Assembly: GCA_032334055.1 (NCBI GenBank)
Contig: JAUOZS010000001.1
Location: 2,516,501-2,580,500, forward strand
Direction: 5' to 3'
Length of the DNA stretch: 64,000 nucleotides
From: Selenomonadales bacterium 4137-cl
GTDB taxonomy: Bacteria; Bacillota; Negativicutes; Sporomusales; UBA7701
Under the pieces are notes generated by a model. That model had not been told where the DNA came from. It searched no databases and saw only the letters and a list, made by a program, of their open reading frames with translations. Both the position numbers and the translations under genes were made by a program. Numbering within the stretch: position 1 is the stretch's first letter; the number at the start of each line of letters is the position of its first letter. This document shows, one piece after another, positions 33,562 through 44,672 of the stretch.

Positions 33562-34188
33562 CTATCTGTTGGCTGGCTCGATTACAACGCTGCCTTCCTT
33601 TATGCGGGCCGTCTCGATATAAGCCGGCTTGTCCAGATCGTCGGGCGCCCTGGCAATCAGCCCGGCGATGCGAAGCTGGGTGGCAACGATCCTGTTGGCG
33701 GTGATGGTGGCGGTCTCATCGCCGTACGCGCCGGCATGGGCGACCCCCCGGCAGGCGCCGAGGATTATTATGTCCCGGCCGGCGATCACCTGGGCGCCGG
33801 GGTTGACGTCGCCGATGACAACCACCGACCCGGGATGGACGACCTTCTGGCCGCTCCTCACCGTCCTGGCGACGACCAGGGCGTTTATCTCGTACCCGTC
33901 CCGCTCGGCGGTTGCCGGGGCATCTTCTTCTCCGTCGCGGCCGTCGGGCCACTCCGGCGCGCAGACCAGCCCGAATTCGCCGAACACGGCGTCAAGCTGC
34001 CGCCTTTCGTCGGCGCCAAGCCGGGCGGCCGGCACTTTCACCATCGTACCGCGGGGGAAAAACTCTTCAGCGGCGGCCAGTTTGGCGGCCAACTGCTCCA
34101 GGGCGGCGGCGAAGTTTTCCGTGTTCAGAACAAGCTGCACCTCGCCGTTAACTCCTTTGAAGGCTACCATTTCGCCCTTTGCGGCCAC
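33562..34188 (-). CDS. minC: septum site-determining protein MinC
   Basis: A 208-residue MinC: N-terminal FtsZ-inhibiting domain (about 1-100), an acidic linker, and the C-terminal beta-helix that binds MinD (VVIGDVNPGAQVIAGRDIIILGACRGVAHAGAYG, quoted in part, then AGLIARAPDDLDKP). First gene of minCDE-rodA. Confidence 0.95.
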   Translation of the reverse strand: MAAKGEMVAFKGVNGEVQLVLNTENFAAALEQLAAKLAAAEEFFPRGTMVKVPAARLGADERRQLDAVFGEFGLVCAPEWPDGRDGEEDAPATAERDGYEINALVVARTVRSGQKVVHPGSVVVIGDVNPGAQVIAGRDIIILGACRGVAHAGAYGDETATITANRIVATQLRIAGLIARAPDDLDKPAYIETARIKEGSVVIEPANR

Positions 34189-34290
34189 AAAACCACCCTC
34201 GTAAATAACATAACACTGCTACCTTTCAGTAAATTCGCGCCGTCCGCCGATAATCCTGCCAATAATTCACAACCAAGGCCGAAATCGCCG

Positions 34291-34506
34291 CTAAATCTTG
34301 AAAATATGGCGATGACGGAAGCGGAAACGGATATGCTTTTCGAAATACTCGTCGCGGGAAACGGCGGTCATAAGCGATTCGTATACCACAAGGGGAACAT
34401 CGCGGTACTCGCGCACGCCGCCGGCGTGAAACTCCACCTCAAGAACCCTGGTTTCGGCATCATAGCGGACAGAACGCAGGTTGGACTTCACTGTTGTTCC
34501 GCGCAT
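34291..34506 (-). CDS. KTSC-domain protein
   Basis: A 71-residue protein with the KTSC pattern (SNLRSVRYDAETRVLEVEF, then VREYRDVPLVVYESLM and the phage-tail-like SRDEYFEKHIR). The ATG at 34506 has AGGCGG 7 nt upstream. KTSC domains occur at the ends of lysyl-tRNA synthetase-like, phage and small stand-alone proteins; role unknown. It lies upstream of minC on the same strand. Confidence 0.8.
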   Translation of the reverse strand: MRGTTVKSNLRSVRYDAETRVLEVEFHAGGVREYRDVPLVVYESLMTAVSRDEYFEKHIRFRFRHRHIFKI

Positions 34507-34638
34507 GGTCATGCCGCCTTTCACTTGTCTTCCGGCCACCAATCGGCCTTGATATGATTTTTCTCGCCCAACGCCGTTTCTCCTGCCAATAACTCCCACC
34601 TGCGGCAAATAATCCGTCCAAACCGTCCGCCGTCACGA

Positions 34639-34667
34639 TTGTCCCCTTTGCCCCGACATGGTAAGAT
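34639..34667 (+). promoter_or_regulatory. promoter of the molybdopterin oxidoreductase gene
   Basis: TTGTCC (34639-34644), 17-nt spacer, TAAGAT (34662-34667, TGG-extended), 36 nt before the start codon. Confidence 0.65.
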
Positions 34668-34703
34668 TAAAGTGATAGATAACAAAGCAACGGGAGAGAT
34701 ATT

Positions 34704-36704
34704 ATGGAAACTAAGATAAAACGCTCTGTCTGCCCGTACGACTGCCCCGACACCTGCGGCCTCCTGGTCACGGTCGAAAACGGCCGGGCGACCGCCGTGG
34801 CCGGCGATTCGGCCCATCCTTTCACCCGCGGCGCGCTCTGCCCGAAGATGACCCATTACGAGCGGACCGTCAACTCGCCGGACCGCCTCACCCGTCCCCT
34901 GCTGCGCACCGGTCCCAAGGGCTCGGGCGAATTCCGGCCGATATCCTGGCCGGAGGCCATCGACCGCATCGCCGGACAATGGCGCGCGATCATCGCCGCC
35001 CACGGCGCCGAGGCCATCCTCCCCTATTCCTACGCCGGCACCATGGGGCTCGTGCAGCGCAACGCCGGCCACGCCTTCTTCCACCGCCTGGGAGCCGCGC
35101 GGCTGGAGCGGACAATCTGCTCCTCTTCCAAGGATGTCGGCTGGAAAGCGGTGATGGGCAATACGCTCGCCATGCACCCTGACGAGGCGAAGGACAGCGA
35201 TCTCATCATCCTCTGGAGCCTCAACGCCGTCGCCACCAACATCCATTTTCTCCGCAACGTGCGCGAAGCTCAAAAGCGCGGCGCCCGCGTCTGGCTGATC
35301 GACACCTACGAAACGCCCACCGCCCGCTTCGCCGACCGCGTCTTCCTCACCCGGCCGGGCGCCGACGCCGCCCTCGCCTTGGGGATAATGCATGTCATGG
35401 TCCGCGACGGTTTGGTCGATAAAGCGTTCATCGAAAAATACGTTCACGGCTATGACGAGTTCGCCGGCCGCATCCTCCCCTCCTACCCGCCCGCGGCCGT
35501 AAGCGCCCTCACCGGGCTGCCGGCGGAGGTCATCGAAGAGCTGGCCCGCGGCTACGCGGCCGCCAAAGCGCCACTCATCCGCCTCGGCAGCGGCCTGTGC
35601 CGCTACGGCAACGGGTCGATGACGGTAAGGGCCGTGGCCTGCCTGCCCGCCCTTGCGGGCGCATGGGCGAAGCGGGGCGGCGGCCTGCTCGCCAGCATTG
35701 CCACCGGCGGCGCCTTCGACACGACGGCTGTGACCAGGGAAGACTTCATCACCGCCCCCACCCGCATCGTCAACATGAATAAACTGGGCGACGCACTGAC
35801 AGAGCTCGCCCCGCCGGTCATGAGCCTGTACGTATACCATTCCAACCCCGCCGCCATCACCCCCGACCAGAACAAAGTGCTGGCCGGCCTGGCCCGCGAG
35901 GACCTGTTCACCGTCGTCCACGAACGGTTCATGACCGATACCGCCCGCTACGCCGACATCATCCTGCCGGCCACCACCTCCCTGGAACACAGCGACATCT
36001 ACCGCGCCTACGGACATTACTGCGTCCAGCGGGCATACCCGGTGATCGCGCCGGTCGGCGAAGCGAAGGCAAACTGGGACGTCTTCCGGCTGCTGGCTTC
36101 TGCCATGGGCTTTAACGACGAAGTATTCGCCCGCAGCGCCGACGACCTCATCGACGAACTGCTGGCCCAGCCTACACCGTGGCTGGCGCAGACCGACCTC
36201 GCGGCGCTCAGGGACGGCCAGGCGGTCGAGCTGCCGCTGCCGCCGGACGCCAAGCTGACCTTCGGAACGGCCTCGGGCAAGATCGAACTCCTCAACCCGG
36301 CCGACCCCGAGCCGCTGCCGCGCTACCTCCCGCCCCACGGCGACGACGCCCCCCTGTGGCTGATGACCGCCCCCACGCCGATAATGCTCAATTCCTCGTT
36401 CTGCGAACGTGCCGACCTCCTGGACGGCCAGAGCATGACCCTCAAGCTCAGCCCGGCCGACGCCGCCGCGCGGGGCCTGTCCGACGGCCAGCGTGTCGTG
36501 GCCTTCAACAACCGCGGCGAGGTCGCCTTCATCCTCGCCGTGACGCCCGGTGTCCCGACCGGAGTGGCGGTGGCCGAAGGCGTGTGGTGGATCAAGGACG
36601 CCCCCGGCGACCGCACCGTCAACGCCCTTACCTCCCAGCGCCTGACCGACCGGGCGGCGGGCAGCACCTTCTATGACACGAAGGTCGATGTAAGAGCGGG
36701 GTAA
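34704..36704 (+). CDS. molybdopterin-dependent oxidoreductase (YyaE/DMSO-reductase family)
   Basis: A 666-residue cytoplasmic enzyme (no Tat signal) with an N-terminal [4Fe-4S] site Cys9-x3-Cys13-x3-Cys17 and a fourth Cys in RGALCPK (about 46), the molybdopterin core, and the C-terminal dinucleotide-binding domain (about 545-660, ending in the TSQRLTDRAAGSTFYDTKV region). Length and motifs resemble B. subtilis YyaE-like and formate-dehydrogenase-like anaerobic oxidoreductases. Substrate unknown; no electron-transfer partner genes are adjacent. It is a single-gene insertion on the opposite strand inside the mre-min cluster. Confidence 0.9.
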   Translation: METKIKRSVCPYDCPDTCGLLVTVENGRATAVAGDSAHPFTRGALCPKMTHYERTVNSPDRLTRPLLRTGPKGSGEFRPISWPEAIDRIAGQWRAIIAAHGAEAILPYSYAGTMGLVQRNAGHAFFHRLGAARLERTICSSSKDVGWKAVMGNTLAMHPDEAKDSDLIILWSLNAVATNIHFLRNVREAQKRGARVWLIDTYETPTARFADRVFLTRPGADAALALGIMHVMVRDGLVDKAFIEKYVHGYDEFAGRILPSYPPAAVSALTGLPAEVIEELARGYAAAKAPLIRLGSGLCRYGNGSMTVRAVACLPALAGAWAKRGGGLLASIATGGAFDTTAVTREDFITAPTRIVNMNKLGDALTELAPPVMSLYVYHSNPAAITPDQNKVLAGLAREDLFTVVHERFMTDTARYADIILPATTSLEHSDIYRAYGHYCVQRAYPVIAPVGEAKANWDVFRLLASAMGFNDEVFARSADDLIDELLAQPTPWLAQTDLAALRDGQAVELPLPPDAKLTFGTASGKIELLNPADPEPLPRYLPPHGDDAPLWLMTAPTPIMLNSSFCERADLLDGQSMTLKLSPADAAARGLSDGQRVVAFNNRGEVAFILAVTPGVPTGVAVAEGVWWIKDAPGDRTVNALTSQRLTDRAAGSTFYDTKVDVRAG

Positions 36705-36748
36705 TAACAAGAAAAGGACGCCAAATGGCGTCCTTTTCTTGTTATTAC
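36701..36748. terminator. 22-bp bidirectional terminator shared by convergent genes
   Basis: A perfect 22-bp stem (36701-36722 with 36727-36748) with an AAAT loop. Both gene ends lie in it: the stop codon of the molybdoenzyme is at 36702-36704 and that of mrdA at 36745-36747. A/T tracts on each arm (AAGAAAAGG/CCTTTTCTT) supply T runs in both directions. Confidence 0.95.
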
Positions 36749-38577
36749 AATGCGGTTTTCGGCTTATATATCCGCCCGCTCTCGTCCGGCTTCTGGTTCA
36801 GGTTGAACGCCGCCTCGAAGATTTTCCTGGCGATCGGCGCCGCGGCGTCCGAGCCGAAGCCGCCCTGCTCGACGATGACGGCCACGACGACGCGCGGGTC
36901 CTCGAACGGCGCGTAGGCCACGAACCAGCCGTGGTCGTCCCCGTGGGAGTTTTCGGCCGTACCCGTCTTGCTGGCCATCGATATGGGGAAGTCGGTAAAA
37001 ACATAGCCGGCGGTGCCGCCTTCACGGCTTACGTCGTGCAAAGCGTCGCGGATCAATTTCAGGGTGCTGTCGGAAAGCTGGATTCTACCTGTCTCCTCCG
37101 GGTCGAACTGCTTGACGACCTTGCCGCCGGGGGCGGCGATCTTGCTTACGAGATAGGGGCGGTAGCGGTGGCCGCCGTTGGCTATCTCGCTCATCACCAC
37201 AGCCATCTGCAGCGGCGTCGCGAGCTGAAAACCCTGGCCGATGGCGGCGTCGAACGTTTCCGATAAGTACCAGTCCTCGCCGTAGACCTTCTCTTTATAA
37301 CGGCGGTTGGCGACCAGGCCGTCGGACTCGCCCGGCAGGTTGATGCCGGTGAAGGCGCCGAGGCCGAACATGCGGGCGTATTTCTCAAGATTGTCGATGC
37401 CCAGGCGGTTGCCCATCTCATAGAAATATACGTTGTCCGACTTGGTCAACGCTTCCTTGAAGTCTATCCAGCCCAGAGCCTCGCCCATAGCGTTGCCCTT
37501 GGGGATGATCCAGTGGGTGCCGGAATCGAAGATCTTTTCCTCGGGCGTCACCTTGCCGAGTTCCAGGGCGGCCGCGCCGGTGACAATCTTGAAGGTCGAA
37601 CCGGGGGAGTATTCGCCGGAAATGGCCCTGTTGTCCATCGGATGGAAGGGGTTTTCGTTGATTTTTTTCCATTCCTTGGACGAGATGCCGCCGTTGAAGA
37701 GGTTGGGGTTGAAGGCCGGCCGGCTGACCATCGCCAGTATCTCGCCCGTCCTGGGATTCATGACGACCGCCGCCGCAGCCTTGGCGTTCGGGTTGCCCAG
37801 CTTGGTCTGCAAATAAATAAGATGTTCGTCGATCGCCTTTTCGGCCGCCTTCTGGATACGGTAGTCGATGGTCGTCACCAGGTTGTTGCCGGGAATAGCC
37901 TCTTTCTTACCCAGCACCTGAACGGCCCGGCCGTTGACGTCGACCTCAACCTGGCCGCCGCCGGCGGTACCGCGGATCTCTTTGTCGTAAACCTTCTCCA
38001 AGCCGAACTTGCCGATAATGTCGCCCGTCTTATAGCCGTCTGGCTTGAGCTTTTTAAGTTCGGCCTCGCTTATCTCGCTCACGTAGCCGAAAATATGCGC
38101 GCCCAACTCGTTGTTGATATAATTGCGGACCGGCTGGATCTCGATAACAACGCCGGGCATCTCCCGGCGGCGCTCCTCGATGCGGGTAACGATGTCGGGT
38201 CCGATGTCTGATTTGATGCGGATGGGATCGAAGGAATCCTTATGCTTATCGACCTTGGCCTTGATCTCGGCCGGATCCATGCCGAGGATGCCGGCCAGCT
38301 TGTTGACGACATCGTCAGGAATAGGGCCGGACAACGGCACGAGGGTCACGGTGAATCCCGGGCGGTTAGAAACAAGCGGCACCCCGTTCCGGTCGTAAAA
38401 CGTGCCGCGGGGAGCCATTATCGGGATAAGCTTTATTCGGTTGCCGTCGGCCAGCCGACCGTAATAGCTGCCTTGCACCACCTGCAGATAGCCCAGCCGG
38501 GTAACCAGCGCGACGAAGACGAGGATGACAATCAGCCCGAGAACATCGAGCCGGTGGGCAAAGCGTTTGGCCAGCAA
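36745..38577 (-). CDS. mrdA: penicillin-binding protein 2 (elongasome transpeptidase)
   Basis: A 610-residue class B PBP: short cytoplasmic lead, one membrane helix (about 10-30), dimerisation/pedestal domain, and a transpeptidase domain with SxxK STFK (EYSPGSTFKIV), SxN SDN (TKSDNVYFYEMG) and KTG (MASKTGTAENS). It crosslinks new peptidoglycan during rod elongation with RodA. Follows mreD by 32 nt. Confidence 0.97.
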   Translation of the reverse strand: MLAKRFAHRLDVLGLIVILVFVALVTRLGYLQVVQGSYYGRLADGNRIKLIPIMAPRGTFYDRNGVPLVSNRPGFTVTLVPLSGPIPDDVVNKLAGILGMDPAEIKAKVDKHKDSFDPIRIKSDIGPDIVTRIEERRREMPGVVIEIQPVRNYINNELGAHIFGYVSEISEAELKKLKPDGYKTGDIIGKFGLEKVYDKEIRGTAGGGQVEVDVNGRAVQVLGKKEAIPGNNLVTTIDYRIQKAAEKAIDEHLIYLQTKLGNPNAKAAAAVVMNPRTGEILAMVSRPAFNPNLFNGGISSKEWKKINENPFHPMDNRAISGEYSPGSTFKIVTGAAALELGKVTPEEKIFDSGTHWIIPKGNAMGEALGWIDFKEALTKSDNVYFYEMGNRLGIDNLEKYARMFGLGAFTGINLPGESDGLVANRRYKEKVYGEDWYLSETFDAAIGQGFQLATPLQMAVVMSEIANGGHRYRPYLVSKIAAPGGKVVKQFDPEETGRIQLSDSTLKLIRDALHDVSREGGTAGYVFTDFPISMASKTGTAENSHGDDHGWFVAYAPFEDPRVVVAVIVEQGGFGSDAAAPIARKIFEAAFNLNQKPDESGRIYKPKTAL

Positions 38578-38609
38578 AGCAGAACCCTCTCCCTCTGGAA
38601 AAATCTTTT

Positions 38610-39104
38610 CTAGCCGTTCGGGTCGGGAAGCTCACTCTTGGCCACCCGGTAAATGATCTGGTGCACCGGGATGGCCAGCACGGCGTTGTAGCCAAGCACA
38701 AACAGGGTGTTGTCCACGGCGGTGGGCACGTCCACCTTGAACCCGAGGGAAACCAGCAAAACGATCATGACGGTGTTATTGATAACGGTGGCGATCAAAA
38801 CGGCCATCAGCGGTAAAAGAATCTTTTCCTTGAAAACCTTGCGCTCCATGTGGCCGGCTATGTAGCCGACAGCCGTCTTCGACAGGATGCTGGCGCCGAA
38901 AATGTTGCCTGACGCCAGGTCCTGGAGGAGACCGGCGAAAAACCCCATCCCCACCCCTTGATCGCGGCCGAGCAGCAGCCCGGCGGATACGACGACGAGC
39001 AGCAGCAAATCGGGGCGCACGCCGCCCGCGGTGATCAGCGGCAGCAGGGTGGCCTGGATAACAAGCGTGACTACTATGATTAGTCCCCAGACGAGCGGCC
39101 TCAT
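38610..39104 (-). CDS. mreD: rod shape-determining protein MreD
   Basis: A 164-residue membrane protein with about five helices and the MreD pattern (RPDLLLLVVVSAGLLLGRDQGVGMGFFAGLLQDL, quoted in part). Its ATG overlaps the mreC stop by 4 nt. Confidence 0.93.
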   Translation of the reverse strand: MRPLVWGLIIVVTLVIQATLLPLITAGGVRPDLLLLVVVSAGLLLGRDQGVGMGFFAGLLQDLASGNIFGASILSKTAVGYIAGHMERKVFKEKILLPLMAVLIATVINNTVMIVLLVSLGFKVDVPTAVDNTLFVLGYNAVLAIPVHQIIYRVAKSELPDPNG

Positions 39105-39988
39105 TGGCCCGCCCCCTTCGGCGCCGGTCGGACCGGAACGGAGCCGGGCGCTGCCGTGACCGGCTCGCGGGAGCGGACGATTACCGCTACCTCCTCTAGT
39201 CTATCAAAATCGGCCGCCGGCTTCAAGACAGCATATTTTAGCAGCCCGCCCTCCTCATTGACGACATCGGTGACCTCGCCGACGAGAATGCCCTTGGGGT
39301 AGATGCCGCCGAACCCGGAGGTGATAACCTTGTCGCCCTTGATAATGTCGGCGTCGCGGGCGAGGTTGATCATCTTCGGCGCGAGCGGCTTGGCGGGGTT
39401 GCCCTCGACAATCGCCGCCACCCGCGATTCGGGCCGCTGTACGAGGGCGCCCACAGCGCTGCGGGGATCGAGGATGAGCTGCACCTTGGCGGAGTTGTTG
39501 TAGGCCTGTACTACGCTGCCCACCAGCCCCTGGGGGGTGACGACCGCCATATCCTTGGCCACGCCCTGGGCGGTGCCGCGATTGATGATGATGACATTGG
39601 TCCAGGCCGCCGGGTCGCGGGCGACGACGGCGGCGACGACGGTATCGAACTGGGGCGCGGCCTTGCGGTAATCGAGCAGCACCTTGAGGCGGGCGTTCTC
39701 GGCCGCGATCTCGGTATTGGCGACGAGTTCCTGGCGAAGATTCTCGACCTCTTCCCGAAGCGCCCGGTTATCGCGATAGACGCTGAAAAGATCGCCGGCG
39801 GACGCGCCGGCGTGGCGAACGGAATAGCCGACCTTGGAAACGACGTACTCCACCGGCGCCAGGACAACGGTGACGATGCGTTCGCTCCAGTAAAAGTTAT
39901 ATTTGCCGCGGGCCGCGGAAAGCGCAAGCAAAAAGACGGTTAGCACAGCAACCGCAAGAATGACCGCCTTCTTGTTCAAAAAACGCAC
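39101..39988 (-). CDS. mreC: rod shape-determining protein MreC
   Basis: A 295-residue bitopic protein: membrane helix (about 7-25), coiled coil (about 70-105), and a beta-rich periplasmic domain (MVVTPQGLVGSVVQ-type AVVTPQGLVGSVVQAY, and GGIYPKGILVGEV). The last 20 residues are Pro/Ala-rich. Links MreB to PBP2. Confidence 0.95.
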   Translation of the reverse strand: MRFLNKKAVILAVAVLTVFLLALSAARGKYNFYWSERIVTVVLAPVEYVVSKVGYSVRHAGASAGDLFSVYRDNRALREEVENLRQELVANTEIAAENARLKVLLDYRKAAPQFDTVVAAVVARDPAAWTNVIIINRGTAQGVAKDMAVVTPQGLVGSVVQAYNNSAKVQLILDPRSAVGALVQRPESRVAAIVEGNPAKPLAPKMINLARDADIIKGDKVITSGFGGIYPKGILVGEVTDVVNEEGGLLKYAVLKPAADFDRLEEVAVIVRSREPVTAAPGSVPVRPAPKGAGQ

Positions 39989-40029
39989 TAGCTTCCTCTC
40001 CTAATCAAAAGCAAATCAATGCGTGGCCA

Positions 40030-41800
<1,771 letters not shown>

Positions 41801-41804
<4 letters not shown>

Positions 41805-42373
41805 AACAACCCAACTCCCACCGCGCGGCTGAGCAGCTTGTCGAGCATCACCAGCGGCAGCCCCACCACGTTGGCGTAGCAGCCGGTGATGCCTTCGACG
41901 AGCAGCGCGCCCGCGCCCTGGATGGCATAGGCCCCGGCCTTGCCGAGCGGTTCGCCGCCGGACAGATAGCGCTCGATCGTCTCAGGGCCGTAATCGCGAA
42001 AGCGAACGGCGGTGACGGCAAAATCGGTCCAGGCCTTATCGCCCTTCACCACCGCCACGCCGGTTATAACCTGATGCTCCCTGCCGGCCAGCTCATCCAG
42101 CATGCGGCGGGCATCGGCAATGTCGCGGGGCTTGCCGTACACCCGGCCGTCAAGAACGACGATCGTATCGGCGCCGACTACGGTCTCGCCCGGCCCCGCC
42201 TTGGCCGCCACGTCGCGGGCTTTGGCGAGGGCATGAGCGACAGCCAGTTCGACCGGGGGCAGTCCCCGGTCGTTGTCCTCTTCGACTCCGCTGGTGATAA
42301 CGGTGAACGCGCAGCCTACCTGCCGCAGGAGTTCTTCCCGCCGCGGCGAGGCGGATGCGAGGATAATCGCCAT
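41801..42373 (-). CDS. maf: Maf/YhdE nucleotide pyrophosphatase
   Basis: A 190-residue Maf protein (ILASASPRREELLRQVG at the start; VVGADTIVVLDGRVYGKP; YAIQGAGALLVEGITGCYANVVGLPL, quoted in part). Hydrolyses modified or canonical dTTP/UTP-type nucleotides and restrains septation. Co-transcribed with radC. Confidence 0.95.
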
Positions 42374-42402
42374 TAAATCCTCCTTGTAGACGATAAAGAC
42401 TG

Positions 42403-42675
42403 TTAGCTAAACCGCCGGACCAGGAAATACGCCCCAACCATCCCCAACAGGCTGATGAGGTTGGGATGGAAGGACAGGCCGACGACGAATTTGACGACAT
42501 ACAGATTGACCGTCGCAGGGGCCAGGTCGAAAACAGGATAGGTCTTCACCAGGAACGGGGTAACGCCGCCGAGAGGAAAACCGGCGATAATCTCGCCGAT
42601 AATGCCGCCGATAATCGCGCCAAGAGCGAGAAAAAGAGCAACCAACCCAAGGCTTTTCCCGGGTACGTTTCTCAT
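42403..42675 (-). CDS. DUF4321 membrane protein
   Basis: A 90-residue protein with two to three membrane helices (residues about 8-32, and 50-85), Gly-rich N-terminal helix (LALGAIIGGIIGEIIAG). ATG at 42675 with GGGAGG upstream. DUF4321 genes usually lie beside maf/radC/mreB, as here. Unknown function. Confidence 0.85.
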   Translation of the reverse strand: MRNVPGKSLGLVALFLALGAIIGGIIGEIIAGFPLGGVTPFLVKTYPVFDLAPATVNLYVVKFVVGLSFHPNLISLLGMVGAYFLVRRFS

Positions 42676-42766
42676 GATACGACCTCCCGCGATCACAAAG
42701 CATTCTGGTATCCTGTGTATCTTCTACAGGGAATGCGCTAAATCCTTGCAGACGTAAAGAAGTTTT

Positions 42767-43276
42767 CTAGCCGCCGGCGCGGGACAGCTTCGCCAGAAAA
42801 TAGGCGGCGGTGAAGCCTGTGGCCAGGCCGGTCGGCAGCGCGAACAGCAGGAGGTAGGGCAGGTACCAGAAGACGGCGGCGCTCGCCACCAGCAGAGCAG
42901 CGGCGGTTATCTGGGCGATGTTGTGGACGGCGGCGCCCAGGACACTCACGCCGACCAGCGACAACGAAGGCCGCCAGCGCGAATGAGCGTAGGCCATCGC
43001 CAGGGTGCTGGCCGCCGCGCCGCTGATGCCAAGAGCAAAGGACGGCCCGAGAAAAGCGCCGCCCAGCAGCGAGCCGAGGACGACCCGCGCCGCGGCCACG
43101 ACAAGCGCTTCCCGCCAGCCGTAAAGGTCGATGACGGCCAGCGAAACGATATTCGCGAGGCCGAGCTTAACTCCGGGAACAGGCACCGGCAGTGGCAGCC
43201 ACGCCTCGACGGCGTGCAGCACCCCGGCGATCGCGACGAAAAGCCCAAGCGTTACGAGGCGACGCGTATCAGTCAT
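42767..43276 (-). CDS. Gx transporter family membrane protein
   Basis: A 169-residue polytopic protein with the Gx transporter (formerly heptaprenyl diphosphate synthase component I) pattern: HAVEAWLPLPVPVPGVKLGLANIVSL and VLGSLLGGAFLGPSF. The start ATG is at 43276, overlapping the end of the NusG-II gene. In anaerobes this gene pairs with a NusG domain II protein and often with flavin-transfer or Rnf genes; the rnf operon is 4 kb away here. Confidence 0.85.
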   Translation of the reverse strand: MTDTRRLVTLGLFVAIAGVLHAVEAWLPLPVPVPGVKLGLANIVSLAVIDLYGWREALVVAAARVVLGSLLGGAFLGPSFALGISGAAASTLAMAYAHSRWRPSLSLVGVSVLGAAVHNIAQITAAALLVASAAVFWYLPYLLLFALPTGLATGFTAAYFLAKLSRAGG

Positions 43277-43290
43277 AATCGGCCGCCCCC

Positions 43291-43671
43291 TCACTTCGTG
43301 ATATCGTCGACATCGGGCGGCTCAGTCGAGACAATCTTGACAACCACCCGATTCGGCAGGCAGACGATCTGCTGCGGGGCTACACTCACCCAGCCGGTGC
43401 GCACGCAGAGCTGATCGGGGCAGTCGGCCGCGGCGATCTTCACCCGGCCGTTGTCGGCCACGACGAGATTATAACGTTCCGCGCCGCCCAGCCTTAGCTC
43501 CTCGTGATACCCTGCCCGCAGCCTGATCGACCGGACCAGTTTCCCTTCCCGGTAAACCCGGGCTTCCTGCGCGCCGGTCGTCGAAAGCAATGCCAGGTTG
43601 AGGCCGATACCGCCCGCGGCGGCGGCCAGCAGTATGCCGATAAGCCATTTGTCAGCCCTGGTCAGCCTCAT
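43291..43671 (-). CDS. NusG domain II-containing secreted protein
   Basis: A 126-residue protein, start at the ATG at 43671 (GGTGGGG upstream). One membrane helix (about 9-28) then a NusG-II beta domain with CPDQLCVRTGWVSVAPQQIVCLPNRVVV, which contains three Cys. Such proteins are exported and are paired with Gx transporters. Exact role unknown. Confidence 0.87.
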   Translation of the reverse strand: MRLTRADKWLIGILLAAAAGGIGLNLALLSTTGAQEARVYREGKLVRSIRLRAGYHEELRLGGAERYNLVVADNGRVKIAAADCPDQLCVRTGWVSVAPQQIVCLPNRVVVKIVSTEPPDVDDITK

Positions 43672-43859
43672 CTTCCCCACCCTGTCCCGTCTTTCTTCCC
43701 ATATTGTATAGTAAATGACCCCGGCCTGCAAATGGTAACGTCCGTTGCGGCACACCGCTAATTTGCTTTGCATATAATCGGGACGGGAGGAATGCCGCCT
43801 GCGGCGGCGAAATACGACTTAATCCGCGCTTTTGCTCCCCACCGTAAGGAGGCTGACCG

Positions 43860-44615
43860 ATGAAGAGAATTGTCCTTTCCGCTTTGCTGCTCGCCATCGC
43901 GGCGGTGGCCCTTAACCTCTGGATGCCGCTGGGCGTCGTGGCTAAACAGGGCGCGACGGCGATCAACGCCTGGGCCGACAGCCTTGTCCGCCAGCCCGAC
44001 GACCCTCCATACATGAGCATCCACTACCGCATCCGCGAACTGTACTTCACTGTCGACCCCTCGCCCGCCCGTCCGGTCGTCTTCCTCGGCGACAGCATCA
44101 CCTACGGCGGCGACTGGGGCAAACTCTTCCCTGACTCGCCGGTGGAAAATCGCGGCATCGGCGGCGACTCCACCCGCGGACTGCTCAGGCGCCTCGACCA
44201 GGTCATCGACCTTAAGCCGTCGCAGATCTTTCTGATGATCGGCACCAACGACCTTTGCTATAACCGCAAAATACCCGATATCATCGCCAACTACCGCACT
44301 ATTCTCGGCCGCTTCCGCCGCGAGCTGCCCAACACCCGGATTTACGTCCAAAGCGTGCTGCCCTTCAACGACAAACTGTTTCCGGCCCGCGCCTTGCGCA
44401 ACAACGTCAACATCGCCGCCCTCAACGTCGAAATCCGTAAGCTGGCCGCCGAGCAGAAAATGCCCTACATCGATCTCACCCCGGCCTTCACCGGCCCCGA
44501 CGGCCGCCTGCCGGCTAAATACACCGACGACGGCCTCCACCTCTCCGAAGCCGGCTACTACGTTTGGCGAGACCAGATAAAACACCTTGTCGCCACGCCG
44601 GCGAAAAAGATATAA
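43860..44615 (+). CDS. secreted SGNH/GDSL hydrolase
   Basis: A 251-residue esterase-like protein with a signal peptide or anchor (about 1-24). SGNH blocks are in order: GDSIT (Ser nucleophile, about residue 77), GIGGDST (Gly), GTNDLCYN (Asn) and DDGLHLSEAGY (Asp/His). Likely deacetylates or de-esterifies envelope glycans or lipids. Standalone gene with its own terminator. Confidence 0.92.
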   Translation: MKRIVLSALLLAIAAVALNLWMPLGVVAKQGATAINAWADSLVRQPDDPPYMSIHYRIRELYFTVDPSPARPVVFLGDSITYGGDWGKLFPDSPVENRGIGGDSTRGLLRRLDQVIDLKPSQIFLMIGTNDLCYNRKIPDIIANYRTILGRFRRELPNTRIYVQSVLPFNDKLFPARALRNNVNIAALNVEIRKLAAEQKMPYIDLTPAFTGPDGRLPAKYTDDGLHLSEAGYYVWRDQIKHLVATPAKKI

Positions 44616-44621
44616 AGCCGC

Positions 44622-44650
44622 AGCCCGCACCCCGCGTGCGGGCTTTTTTT
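44622..44650 (+). terminator. terminator after the SGNH hydrolase gene
   Basis: Stem AGCCCGCAC (44622-44630)/GTGCGGGCT (44636-44644) followed by TTTTTTT. Confidence 0.93.
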
Positions 44651-44672
44651 CGTTTCCCCCGCACAGCCAGAT

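Noticed and set aside
34521..36710. 729-codon open frame on the minus strand, antisense to the molybdopterin oxidoreductase
   Set aside because: A GC-rich shadow frame: no protein-family features, biased composition (Arg/Gly/Val), and it would antisense a clear enzyme with conserved motifs.
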